From positions 310,001 to 374,000 of the forward strand of contig CAVYUG010000006.1 in the NCBI GenBank assembly GCA_963771655.1: 64,000 nucleotides of DNA, in the 5' to 3' direction. This DNA comes from JAWVFM01 sp963771655. GTDB taxonomy: Bacteria > Actinomycetota > Thermoleophilia > Solirubrobacterales > 70-9. The position numbers and the translations under genes were made by a program. This document shows positions 33,241-41,222 of the stretch, in pieces (positions within the stretch are counted from its first letter, which is position 1; each line of letters starts with the position of its first letter). A model generated the notes under the pieces. The model searched no databases. It was not told where the DNA came from and worked only from the letters and a program-made list of their open reading frames with translations.

Positions 33241-35794
33241 CTTCTCCTCGCTGGCATTCCGTCAGGTTCGCGCCCGCCAGCTCCGGGCGCTACTGACGGC
33301 CGCGGGGATAGTGCTAGGCGTCGCGATGATTCTCGGCGTCCTGCTGCTCGCGGTGACGATTCACGGGACCTTCAACTCCCTCTTCGACTCGGTCTATGGC
33401 CGCACCGACCTCGTGGTGTCGGGTAGCGGCTCGGACTCGCTTCCGCATTCGGCGTTGCGGAAGGTGCGCTCGACGCCCGGGGTGGGGGAGGCCTCCGGGC
33501 AGGTGTTCAGCGTCTTCACGCTGGTTGGGGCGGATGGCGCCACCTCGACCGACCAGTCGAAGCAGGTGAACGTCTCCGGTGAGAGCCCCGACGCCGCCAA
33601 CCTGGCCGACTCACGCACCGTCGCCGGGCGCAAGCCGCGATCCGGGCTCGAGGTCGCGCTGCAGGAGAGCTGGGCGCGGGCGAACGGCCTCGAGGTCGGT
33701 GACCGCGCCCGGATCGCCACGCCGGCTGGAATTCGGCGGCTCCGCATCGTCGGCCTCTTCCAGTTCACGAACGGCCTCGACTTCGGCGGCCAGGGCTTCG
33801 GCCTCATGCCGCTGGTCTCAGCGCGGCGGGTGATGGACAAGCCGCGCGTGTTCGACGAGGTGGATCTCGCGGTCGACGGCGGTCAGCCGGAGATCGACCG
33901 CGTGCAGCGCCGGCTCAGAGCCGGGTTCGGGCGCGGGGTCAAGGTCGAGACGCCGCAGAACAAGAGCTCGGACGTCCAGTCGCAGCTGCAGGCCTTCAAT
34001 GTCCTCCTCTACTTCTTCGCGGCGATGGCGCTGTTCGTCGGCGCCTTCCTCATCTTCAACTCCTTCAACATGACCGTCTTCCAGCGAACGCGGGAGATCG
34101 GGATGCTCCGCACGCTTGGGGCCGGGAGGCGCCTCGTCACCGGATCGGTCCTCCGCGAGGCCGCGTTACTCGGACTCGTCGGCGCCGTGCTGGGCCTCGG
34201 GCTCGGCATCGGGCTTGCCTACGGCCTAGTCGCGATCGTCCACGCGGCGAACTTCCCCGTCGGCCAGCTTTCGTTCGCCGCCTTCGCCCCGGTCGCGGCC
34301 CTTGCTACGGGCATCGTCACCGCGGTCCTCGGCGCGCTCTATCCGGCGCGCCGGGCGGGCAGGATCCCGCCGATCCAGGCCGTGCTCGGGAGCGAGGGGC
34401 TGCGCCGCCGGCCGGGCTGGCGGCGCGCGGTGATCGGAACGAGCCTCATCGCGGTCGGTCTCGCGGGCGCCTGGGTCCTCGGTGCCTCGGCGCAGCCCAC
34501 GGCCGAGGTAGCCGCCGCGGGCATGGGCGGCGTCATCGCGATCTTCCTGGGCATTTCGCTGCTCGCCCCGTTCGTCATCAGGCCGCTGGTGGCGGTGCTG
34601 TCCTGGCCCGTGCGCCGTCTGAGCCCCATCGAGGGCCGCCTCGCCGCCGACGCCGCCCGCTCGGACCCCACCCGAACGGCTGCGACAGCGAGCGCGATGA
34701 TGGTCGGCCTCGCGCTCGTGGTGGCGGTGAACAGCCTCGGTTCGAGCTTCCTTCAGACCATCTCCGACGAGTTCGACCGCGACTTCGCGCGCGACCTCAC
34801 AGTCCAGCCGAGCGGCTTCGCGCCCGGGCAGGGCCCTCAGCAGACGATCGCAAAGGGCCTGCGCAACCGGCTGGCGCGGATCCCGCAGGCCGCGGTCGTT
34901 GCCCGCGAGCGCTTCCTCTTCACCGAGGACATGCCGGGCAAGGCCGGCAAGAACCAAGGGCTCCTCCTCGCCTTCCAGCCCGGCCAGTACGAGAAGGTCG
35001 ACGAGACCACGATCGACGGCGCCAGCCGTGGGGCGGCCTTCAAGGGCATCGCGAACGGAGGCGTGACCCTCGGCAAGGGCTGGGCGGATGAGGCGGGCCT
35101 CGAGGTCGGTGATCCCATCACCCTTCGCGGCCCCTCAGGGACGGTGCACAGCCACGTGGTGGGCATCGTCGAGACGGTCGTCTTCGGCGGGCAGACGGTG
35201 GGCATGTCGCTGCCGACGATGCACGAGGTCTACGGCGTCACGGCCGACTCGGAGCTGGCGCTCAAGGCGACGTCGCCCTCCGCGCGCCCGGTCCTCCGGC
35301 GCAAGGTCGATGGGATCGTCAGCCACCGCTACCCGAACCTCGCGGTGCTCTCGAACGCCCAGCTCAAGTCGAATGTCGAGAAGCAGATCAGCCAGCAGTT
35401 CGCGATCTTCTACGCGATCGTCGGCGTCGCGATCATCGCCAGCCTGTTCGGGATCGTGAACACCCTGACGATGTCCGTGCTCGAGCGCACGCGCGAGATC
35501 GGGATCCTCCGCGCCCTCGGCGCGAGCCGGGGTCAGGTCCGGCGGTCGATCACCGACGAGAGCCTCGTCATCGGGCTGATCGGCGCCCTCCTCGGCATCT
35601 GCGTGGGGACCGGCCTCGGCTACGCGCTGCTCAAGGGGCTCGCCTCGGGCGTGCCGGGCGTCGAGTACCGGCCGCCGGTCTCAACGATGGGCCTCATTGC
35701 GGTCGCCGGCCTCGTGCTCGGCCTCGTCGCCTCGATCCTCCCGGCGCGGCGCGCGGCGCGCCTCGACGTAATCCGGGCGATCAGCTACGAGTAG
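33233..35794 (+). CDS. FtsX/MacB-type ABC transporter permease (duplicated)
   Basis: An 853-residue permease with two FtsX-type halves, each preceded by a large extracytoplasmic MacB_PCD-like domain. First half: helix LTAAGIVLGVAMILGVLLLA, a soluble domain to about 255, three helices around FNVLLYFFAAMALFVGAFLI. Middle helices join the halves; the second FtsX domain (FAIFYAIVGVAIIASLFGIV, RTREIGILRALGASRGQVRR) closes the protein. RTREIGMLRTLGAGRR and RTREIGILRALGASRG are the paired coupling motifs. Such transporters move lipoproteins, peptides or lipids; the cargo is unknown. ATG 33233 is the family start; the open frame before it is out-of-frame ATPase. Confidence 0.92.
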   Translation: MRSFSSLAFRQVRARQLRALLTAAGIVLGVAMILGVLLLAVTIHGTFNSLFDSVYGRTDLVVSGSGSDSLPHSALRKVRSTPGVGEASGQVFSVFTLVGADGATSTDQSKQVNVSGESPDAANLADSRTVAGRKPRSGLEVALQESWARANGLEVGDRARIATPAGIRRLRIVGLFQFTNGLDFGGQGFGLMPLVSARRVMDKPRVFDEVDLAVDGGQPEIDRVQRRLRAGFGRGVKVETPQNKSSDVQSQLQAFNVLLYFFAAMALFVGAFLIFNSFNMTVFQRTREIGMLRTLGAGRRLVTGSVLREAALLGLVGAVLGLGLGIGLAYGLVAIVHAANFPVGQLSFAAFAPVAALATGIVTAVLGALYPARRAGRIPPIQAVLGSEGLRRRPGWRRAVIGTSLIAVGLAGAWVLGASAQPTAEVAAAGMGGVIAIFLGISLLAPFVIRPLVAVLSWPVRRLSPIEGRLAADAARSDPTRTAATASAMMVGLALVVAVNSLGSSFLQTISDEFDRDFARDLTVQPSGFAPGQGPQQTIAKGLRNRLARIPQAAVVARERFLFTEDMPGKAGKNQGLLLAFQPGQYEKVDETTIDGASRGAAFKGIANGGVTLGKGWADEAGLEVGDPITLRGPSGTVHSHVVGIVETVVFGGQTVGMSLPTMHEVYGVTADSELALKATSPSARPVLRRKVDGIVSHRYPNLAVLSNAQLKSNVEKQISQQFAIFYAIVGVAIIASLFGIVNTLTMSVLERTREIGILRALGASRGQVRRSITDESLVIGLIGALLGICVGTGLGYALLKGLASGVPGVEYRPPVSTMGLIAVAGLVLGLVASILPARRAARLDVIRAISYE

Positions 35795-35869
35795 CGGCAC
35801 TCCGATTTTCAGCGAGGGAGGGCGTCGGCGTTCGTTGATGGTTTGTACCCCTATGAGGGGTGGAACCCT

Positions 35870-36280
35870 TCAATCAAGCGTCGGGCGACGGCGGGCCCGC
35901 TTGGTTTCGGCGCGCCGACGCTTGCCTGCGAGCCGACGTTCCCTCGCCGCCTTGCCCGGCCTCGTTGCGCGGCGCGGCTTCGGGCGTTTGAGCGCACCCT
36001 CGAGCTTCCCCGCGAGCCGCTCCAGGGCCAGTGCCCGATTCCGCGCCTGGGAGCGGGCGTCCTGGGCGACGGCGGTGACCCGGGGCCCGAGGCGTCGGGC
36101 GATACGGGCCCTGTCCTCGCTGCTCAGCGCTTTCGAAGCGTTCACGTCGAACACCGCCTCGATCCGCGAGGCCGTGACATTGGCGTGCTGCCCGCCCGGC
36201 CCCGAGGATCGGCTTGCCCGAAGCTCCACCTCGTCGATCGGGATCGACGCCGTTTCGCTGATTCGAAGCTGCTCGGCCAT
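35870..36280 (-). CDS. arfB: Alternative ribosome-rescue factor ArfB (YaeJ-like peptidyl-tRNA hydrolase)
   Basis: A 136-residue class I release-factor-like protein lacking codon-recognition domains. The catalytic GGQ is at 29-31 in SRSSGPGGQHANVTASRIEA; the C-terminal tail is very rich in Arg and Lys, as needed to enter the empty mRNA channel of stalled ribosomes. Length is normal for ArfB. ATG 36280 gives the family start MAEQLRISETASIPIDEVEL; the long open frame further upstream is antisense to ahcY. It diverges from the ahcY leader. Confidence 0.93.
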   Translation of the reverse strand: MAEQLRISETASIPIDEVELRASRSSGPGGQHANVTASRIEAVFDVNASKALSSEDRARIARRLGPRVTAVAQDARSQARNRALALERLAGKLEGALKRPKPRRATRPGKAARERRLAGKRRRAETKRARRRPTLD

Positions 36281-36330
36281 CGTGTCCACGGTATCTCCGC
36301 CGCATTTGCTTAGATAGCTCCACCAGGGAA

Positions 36331-36343
36331 AGGAGGTGGTCCG
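36331..36343 (+). promoter_or_regulatory. Exceptionally long Shine-Dalgarno sequence
   Basis: Together with the two A before it, AAAGGAGGTGGTC matches the complement of the 16S rRNA 3' end (AAAGGAGGTGATC) in all but one position. It stands ahead of a TTG-started 14-codon ORF. CCACC at 36320-36324 could pair with GGTGG and hide part of it. Confidence 0.6.
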
Positions 36344-36346
36344 AAA

Positions 36347-36391
36347 TTGAGTGACAGTTCTTACGGGACCCTGGAGGTGACCGGCCGTTAG
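36347..36391 (+). CDS. Putative 14-codon leader peptide
   Basis: TTG at 36347 opens a short frame, (M)SDSSYGTLEVTGR, ending in TAG at 36389-36391. It is placed behind a near-perfect anti-16S Shine-Dalgarno sequence, about ten bases from GGAGG to TTG. It lies in the arfB-ahcY spacer, reading towards ahcY, and is followed by a strong hairpin at 36504-36535. No function is known to me. Only the ribosome binding site and the frame support it. Confidence 0.45.
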   Translation: MSDSSYGTLEVTGR

Positions 36392-36503
36392 GTAAGACGG
36401 CTGGACGCGCCTAGCGAATCCAACCGGGACACCCCCTCCGCGCTGCCGGGCCTGGTCCCTCCGGCATTCGAAGGCGCGGCGGGCCGAGTCCAGCATCAGT
36501 TCT

Positions 36504-36535
36504 CGAGGGGGACGCCGCTTGCGGCGTCCCCCTCG
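36504..36535 (+). terminator. 15-bp perfect hairpin between the leader ORF and ahcY
   Basis: The stem CGAGGGGGACGCCGC pairs perfectly with its complement across a TT loop. The bases after it (CTTGTACGCTTG) are only weakly U-rich, so it may be an intrinsic terminator, an attenuator of ahcY, or a stabilising 3' end of a short transcript. It is symmetrical and could also end transcripts from the other side. Confidence 0.6.
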
Positions 36536-36574
36536 CTTGTACGCTTGCGGGTCCCAGAGATCGAAAGGAAGTCC

Positions 36575-37846
36575 TTGGCAACCACCGAGAAGAGCTACGA
36601 CATCGCCGACATCGGCCTCGCCGAGGCCGGCCAGAAGCGGATCGAATGGGCGGAGCGCAGAATGCCCGTGCTGCGTCAGATCCGCGAACGGTTTGAGCGC
36701 GAGCGTCCGCTCGACGGCGTATCGATGGCCTGCTGCCTGCACGTCACGACGGAAACGGCGAACCTCGTGCGCACGCTGATGGCCGGCGGGGCCGACGTCG
36801 CCCTGTGCGCGTCGAACCCGCTCTCCACGCAGGACGAGACCGCCGCCGCGCTGGTCGATCGCTACGGCGCTCAGGTCTTCGCGATCAACGGCGAGGACAA
36901 CGACACCTACTACTCCCACATCCAGACGGCGGTCGAGCGACGGCCGCAGATCACGATGGACGACGGGGCTGACGTGGTGAGCGTTCTCCACGGCGAGCGG
37001 ACGGACCTCCTCGAGCATGTCCTCGGCGGCACCGAGGAGACGACGACCGGGGTGATCCGGCTGAAGGCGCTGGAGGCAGAGGGGAAGCTCGGGTATCCCA
37101 TTGTCGCCGTGAACGACGCCTTCACCAAGCACTTCTTCGACAACCGCTACGGCACAGGCCAGTCGACCATCGACGGCATCATCCGCGCCACCAACGCGCT
37201 GATCGCGGGCTCGCGGGTCGTCGTCATCGGCTACGGCTGGTGCGGCAAGGGCGTCGCAATGCGGGCGAAGGGGCACGGCGCCCACGTCATCGTCTGCGAG
37301 GTCGATCCTCTGCGCGCGCTCGAGGCGGTGATGGACGGCTTCGAGGTCATGCCTTCGGTCGACGCGGCCAGGGTGGGCGACGTCTTCATCTCGGTCACCG
37401 GCGATCGCGACGCGATCGATGGGCGCATGTTCGACGTCATGAAGTCCGGCGCGATCATCGCCAACTCGGGTCACTTCGACGTCGAGATCAACAAGGGCGA
37501 CCTCGATTCGATCACCGAGGAGAAGTTCGAGGCGCGGCCGTTCGTCGAGGGTCATCGCACGAAGGACGGGCGAGAGATCTTCCTGCTCGCCGACGGCCGG
37601 CTCGTGAACCTCGCGGCCGCGGAGGGGCACCCCGCCGACGTGATGGACATGAGCTTCGCCAACCAGGCGCTGGCGGCCGAGCACATGGTCCGCGACCACG
37701 CCGAGCTCGAGAAGAAGGTCTACCCGGTTCCGGAGGACATCGACAAGGAGATCGCCCGCCTGAAGCTCGCCTCGAAGGGGATCGAGATCGACTCCCTGAC
37801 CGAGGTGCAGCAGAAGTACCTCGCTTCCTGGGACCAGGGAACCTGA
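36575..37846 (+). CDS. ahcY: Adenosylhomocysteinase, short (archaeal/Thermotoga-like) type
   Basis: A 423-residue NAD-dependent enzyme that splits S-adenosylhomocysteine to adenosine and homocysteine. Signatures: IEWAERRMPVLRQI, ACCLHVTTETANLVRTLMAG, CASNPLSTQDETAAAL, VNDAFTKHFFDNRYGTGQST, NAD motif VVVIGYGWCGKGVAMRAKG and SGHFDVEINKG. It is about 60 residues shorter than usual actinobacterial AhcY, has GYGWCGKG instead of GYGDVGKG, and ends LTEVQQKYLASWDQGT instead of KPDHYRY, features of the archaeal and Thermotoga type. TTG 36575 has AAAGGAAG upstream and is preferred to TTG 36545. Confidence 0.95.
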   Translation: MATTEKSYDIADIGLAEAGQKRIEWAERRMPVLRQIRERFERERPLDGVSMACCLHVTTETANLVRTLMAGGADVALCASNPLSTQDETAAALVDRYGAQVFAINGEDNDTYYSHIQTAVERRPQITMDDGADVVSVLHGERTDLLEHVLGGTEETTTGVIRLKALEAEGKLGYPIVAVNDAFTKHFFDNRYGTGQSTIDGIIRATNALIAGSRVVVIGYGWCGKGVAMRAKGHGAHVIVCEVDPLRALEAVMDGFEVMPSVDAARVGDVFISVTGDRDAIDGRMFDVMKSGAIIANSGHFDVEINKGDLDSITEEKFEARPFVEGHRTKDGREIFLLADGRLVNLAAAEGHPADVMDMSFANQALAAEHMVRDHAELEKKVYPVPEDIDKEIARLKLASKGIEIDSLTEVQQKYLASWDQGT

Positions 37847-37923
37847 GCGCGCCCGGCGGGGTCAAAGCCGTGGTCGGCGCCCGCGGCGGCCTCGTGGCCT
37901 AACCGCTCGCTACCGTCGACGCT

Positions 37924-38262
37924 ATGGCCTCGTCCGCTCCCCGCCTCGAGCTCCTGTGGTGGGAGGGCTGCCCCTCGACAGACGAGGCGCTCGCGACGCT
38001 TCGTAGCGCGGCGGCAAGCCTCGGAGTGGATCCGGGCTCGATCGAGGTCCGCGAGATCGAATCTGAGGCGGACGCGAACCGCGCGGAGTTCGTCGGGTCG
38101 CCGACGATTCGCGTGGACGGCGCCGACGTGCAACCTCCGCATGACGAGCCGGTCGGGCTAACGTGCCGCGTCTACAGGCTGCGCGACGGACGGGTCGCTC
38201 CGGTACCCGACCCAGCGGACGTCCGCGCGGCGATCAAGACGGCGCTCGAGGGAGGTGGTTAG
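37924..38262 (+). CDS. Small thioredoxin-fold protein
   Basis: A 112-residue protein with a thioredoxin-like outline: LELLWWEGCPSTDEALATLR (a CPST single-Cys site in place of CxxC), a middle strand IEVREIESEADANR, and the cis-Pro loop GSPTIRVDGADVQPP. A second Cys lies in TCRVYRLRDG. It resembles the family of small thiol proteins that use cysteine or selenocysteine at this site. Function is unknown. The stop runs straight into the GTG of the redoxin gene behind it. Confidence 0.65.
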   Translation: MASSAPRLELLWWEGCPSTDEALATLRSAAASLGVDPGSIEVREIESEADANRAEFVGSPTIRVDGADVQPPHDEPVGLTCRVYRLRDGRVAPVPDPADVRAAIKTALEGGG

Positions 38263-38805
38263 GTGGCGAACGCATCGGCGACGAAGGTCGGAGAGCCGGC
38301 GCCAGGGCTCGAGCTTCCTGACACGAGCGGCAAGGTGCACTCGCTACCGCCGCCCGGCGACGCACCCGCGACGGTCGTCGTCTGGACGTGCAACCACTGT
38401 CCCTATGCGCTCGCATGGCACGACCGCATCGTCGCGGCGGCCCGCGACTACGGCCCGCGCGGGGTCCGGTTCTTCGCCGTGAACTCGAACGACCAGGAGC
38501 GTTATCCCGGCGACTCCCTGGGCGCGATGGCGGAGCGGGTCGAGGCCGAGGAGTGGCCGTTTCCCTATCTGCACGACGAGACGCAGGCTGCCGCGCGCGC
38601 CTGGGCCGCCCAGGTGACGCCTCACGTCTACGTGCTCGACGCCGACGGCCGGATTAAGTACGAGGGCGCGCCAGACGCCGACCACATGGACCCCACGCTC
38701 GACGCCGCCTGGCTTCGGGGAGCGCTGGACGCGGTGCTGACGGGTGCCGACCCCGAACCAGCGGCCACCGACCCGGTCGGGTGCTCGATCAAATGGAAGC
38801 CATAG
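38263..38805 (+). CDS. Thioredoxin-family (redoxin/AhpC-TSA) protein
   Basis: A 180-residue redoxin: GEPAPGLELPDTSGKVHSLP, active-site strand VVVWTCNHCPYALAWHDRIV with the CNHCPYA motif of the cytosolic redoxin subgroup, FFAVNSNDQERYPGDSLGAM and the cis-Pro region QVTPHVYVLDADGRIKYEGA. No signal peptide is seen, so it should act in the cytoplasm. It begins directly after the stop of the small thioredoxin-fold gene, which suggests a common redox role. thrB begins 4 bases after its stop. Confidence 0.88.
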   Translation: MANASATKVGEPAPGLELPDTSGKVHSLPPPGDAPATVVVWTCNHCPYALAWHDRIVAAARDYGPRGVRFFAVNSNDQERYPGDSLGAMAERVEAEEWPFPYLHDETQAAARAWAAQVTPHVYVLDADGRIKYEGAPDADHMDPTLDAAWLRGALDAVLTGADPEPAATDPVGCSIKWKP

Positions 38806-38809
38806 CGCG

Positions 38810-39697
38810 ATGACCACCCGCCGGCGGCTGGTCCGGGTCCCAGCGTCGTCAGCGAACCTGGGCCCGGGCTTCGACGTGCTCGCGGCGGCGCTCAACCTCC
38901 ATCTGGAGGTCGAGGTCAGCGAGGCGGAGGCGTTCGCCGTCGACGCGGGCGGCCCAGGCGTGCCCGAGGACCGCTCGAACCTTTGCGTGCGCGCGTTCGA
39001 GGCGCTGCATCCCGCCGACGGGCTGCGGTTCGCAATCCGCAGCGAGATCCCGTTCGCGCGGGGGCTCGGGTCGAGCGCGGCGGCCATCGTCGCCGGGCTG
39101 CTCGCCGCCGATCACCTCTTCGAGCTGGCCCTCGGGCGCGACGAGCTGTACGCGCGGGCGGTGGGCCTCGAGGGCCACCCGGACAACGTGGCCGCGGCGC
39201 TTTACGGCGGGTTCGTAGTGTGCCCGCGGCCGGAGGGGAACGGCGCCGTCCCGCGGCCCGTGCGACTCGAGCCGCCCCAGGGGGTGGAGGGTGTCCTCGT
39301 CATCCCGGACGGCGAGGTCTCGACCGAGCTGGCCCGCGCCGCCCTGCCCCCGGAGGTCCCACTGGGCGACGCCGTCGCCAACGTCGCCGCGGCGTCCCAG
39401 CTCGTTCTCGGGATCGAGCGATCGGACCTCGGCCTGATCGCCCGGGGGCTGGAGGACCGGCTCCACCAGCGGCCGCGCTCGGGCCTCTTCCCACGATCGT
39501 TCGACGTCGTGGACGCCGCGTCTGCGCTGGGCGCGCTCGGGGCGACGATCTCAGGCGCCGGCCCAGCCGTGCTCGTCTGGTGCTTCTGGCAGGACACCGG
39601 CAAGGTCATGGAGTCGCTCGCCGGCCTTGCGGATGGCTGGGCGGAGGTGCGGCGGGTGCCCTTCAGCCCGCTCGGAGCCGACGTGACGGAGCTCTAG
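38810..39697 (+). CDS. thrB: Homoserine kinase
   Basis: A 295-residue GHMP kinase that phosphorylates L-homoserine in threonine synthesis. VRVPASSANLGPGFDVLAAA is the ThrB N-terminal signature, IPFARGLGSSAAAIVAGLLA the ATP-binding motif 2, and LGATISGAGPAVLVW motif 3; GHPDNVAAALYGGF is also typical. No thrA or thrC is adjacent. The frame is open before ATG 38810 but that part is the out-of-frame end of the redoxin gene. It overlaps the stop of the convergent NTF2-like gene by 4 bases. Confidence 0.93.
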   Translation: MTTRRRLVRVPASSANLGPGFDVLAAALNLHLEVEVSEAEAFAVDAGGPGVPEDRSNLCVRAFEALHPADGLRFAIRSEIPFARGLGSSAAAIVAGLLAADHLFELALGRDELYARAVGLEGHPDNVAAALYGGFVVCPRPEGNGAVPRPVRLEPPQGVEGVLVIPDGEVSTELARAALPPEVPLGDAVANVAAASQLVLGIERSDLGLIARGLEDRLHQRPRSGLFPRSFDVVDAASALGALGATISGAGPAVLVWCFWQDTGKVMESLAGLADGWAEVRRVPFSPLGADVTEL

Positions 39698-40128
39698 CCG
39701 AGCAGGCCGAGCTGGCGCAGGATCGAGACGGAGTCCGAGTACACGTCCTTGCGCTTGACGAGCCCGCCCTCGAACGGGATCACGTCGAGCCCGCTCCACG
39801 TGATGGTCTTCCCGGTGGGTTCGGCGACGAGGTCACCGCGCGTCATGCGGTTTGCGTGGGTCGCCGTGGCCGTCCACTCCTGCACGATGAGGCCCTCGCG
39901 CGCGTACGTCCGGCGGCCCTCGAAGCGGATATCGGGCCAGGTCTCGAAGATCGACCCGATGTGCTCGCGCACCGCCCCGCCCTGCGCGCTCTCGCCCGCG
40001 GTGTGGTTCTCGAACACCATGTCGGGCGCGTGCATGGACATGATCGCGTCGAGGTCGTGGGCGTTCCAGGCCTCGTTGTAGCGCGCGATGGTGTCCTCGA
40101 GCGCGTCGGGAGAGTCGGCGTCGGTCAC
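39694..40128 (-). CDS. SnoaL/NTF2-like protein
   Basis: A 144-residue single-domain protein of the NTF2-like fold: DTIARYNEAWNAHDLDAIMS, PDMVFENHTAGESAQGGAVR EHI region, IFETWPDIRFEGRRTYAREG and GDLVAEPTGKTITWSGLDVI. The E-x-W-N-A-x-D start and the YAREGLIVQEWTATATH strand are typical of SnoaL-type polyketide cyclase/limonene-epoxide hydrolase relatives. Reaction unknown. GTG 40128 gives the family start; it lies 10 bases behind the ParA gene and probably shares its transcript. Confidence 0.8.
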   Translation of the reverse strand: MTDADSPDALEDTIARYNEAWNAHDLDAIMSMHAPDMVFENHTAGESAQGGAVREHIGSIFETWPDIRFEGRRTYAREGLIVQEWTATATHANRMTRGDLVAEPTGKTITWSGLDVIPFEGGLVKRKDVYSDSVSILRQLGLLG

Positions 40129-40138
40129 GCGAAAAACC

Positions 40139-40945
40139 CTATCCCGCGGTCGCACCCGCCGGGACGAGCTCGGCGCTCACCTCGTCGAGCCGGGCGAGCA
40201 TGTCGTGCATCCCGAGGCGGCGGAGGATCTCGCCCGAGAGCGAGAGGTAGTCGGAGCCTCGGGCGGGCCGGTAGGAAAGGATCGGCACCGCCCGCTCAGC
40301 CGACTCGGCGTAGACGATCGACTGGCGGATCACGGTGCGGAAGAGCTTCGGGCCGAAGCGCTCCTCGAGGGCGTCGAGCGTCTGCCTCGCGTGCCGGGTC
40401 CGCATGTTGGCGATGTTGAGGCAGACGCCGAGCAGCTCGAGCTCGGGGTTGAGGCTGTCGCGAGCGAGGTCGAGCACCTCCACCGCCTGCTCCATGCCCT
40501 GGAGCGAGAAGTACTGGGCCTCGGTCGAGAGGATGGCGTGCGTCGCCGCACACAGCGCGTTCACGGTCAGCAGGCCGAGCGTGGGAGGGCAGTCGATCAG
40601 GATCACGTCCTTCTCGCGCTTCAGGTCCCGCAGCGCGCTCCGGAGCGTCATCTCACGCCCGATCTTGCCCGCGAGCATCAGCTCCGCCTCGGCGAGCGTG
40701 AGGTTCGCCGGGATCAGAGGGCCGTGCACGGCGTCCACCGCCCGGACCTGGCCCTGAAGCACGTCCGTGAGCGTGGGCTCCGCCTCGGGATCGGCGTCGA
40801 AGTAATCGGAGAGATTGCCCTGCGGGTCCGCATCGATCGAGAGCACGGCGAGCCCAAGCCGCTCGAAGACGTCGGCAAGCGAGCGCACCATGGTCGTCTT
40901 CCCGGTGCCCCCCTTCTGCGACAGGACGGCGATCGTGACGGACAT
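40139..40945 (-). CDS. ParA/Soj-family ATPase
   Basis: A 268-residue ParA-type ATPase. The deviant Walker A is SQKGGTGKTT (Lys11 and Lys16), motif A' DADPQGNLSDYF, Walker B VILIDCPPTLGLLTVNAL, and the C-terminal YAESAERAVPILSYRPARGS common to Soj. Such proteins move chromosomes, plasmids or large complexes on the nucleoid. No parB is next to it, so a role beyond chromosome partition is open. ATG 40945 begins the family homology; an upstream extension to 41071 in frame is Ala-rich and unconserved. Confidence 0.9.
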   Translation of the reverse strand: MSVTIAVLSQKGGTGKTTMVRSLADVFERLGLAVLSIDADPQGNLSDYFDADPEAEPTLTDVLQGQVRAVDAVHGPLIPANLTLAEAELMLAGKIGREMTLRSALRDLKREKDVILIDCPPTLGLLTVNALCAATHAILSTEAQYFSLQGMEQAVEVLDLARDSLNPELELLGVCLNIANMRTRHARQTLDALEERFGPKLFRTVIRQSIVYAESAERAVPILSYRPARGSDYLSLSGEILRRLGMHDMLARLDEVSAELVPAGATAG

Positions 40946-41153
40946 CGCGCGGACTATATGCGGCCTGGGCCGTAGTCCCGGCGCAGACGCCGCGCGGCCC
41001 GCGCGCGCGGCGGCCACGCTGGCGGCATGTCCCGTGCCCGAGCCGCCGAGCGACGAGTTAGTCGCGCACACCGCGAGTCTTCTCGCCGCTCGGTGCGGGA
41101 AATGCCCGCGCGTGCGTGGCCTCGACGAGGCGGAGTTATGACGCCTGCGGCCG

Positions 41154-41159
41154 TATACT
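41154..41159 (+). promoter_or_regulatory. Candidate -10 box for gltB
   Basis: TATACT lies 63 bases ahead of the gltB TTG start in an otherwise GC-rich spacer (40946-41222). No clear -35 element was found. The remaining spacer holds nothing else that I can support. Confidence 0.4.
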
Positions 41160-41222
41160 TCCGGCGTCCGTTTACCCGTCGCGCGCCCACTCGAAGAAGG
41201 CGCGGAACCCGGGAGGCCAAAT

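Noticed and set aside
35840..35870. ACCCC-TATGA-GGGGT hairpin downstream of the FtsX-type permease as terminator
   Set aside because: Only a 5-bp stem and no T-run follow; too weak to list as a terminator.
36290..36575. SAH or SAM riboswitch ahead of ahcY
   Set aside because: I could not find the conserved core of the SAH riboswitch or of a SAM riboswitch; the region is better described by the SD, short ORF and hairpin seen there.
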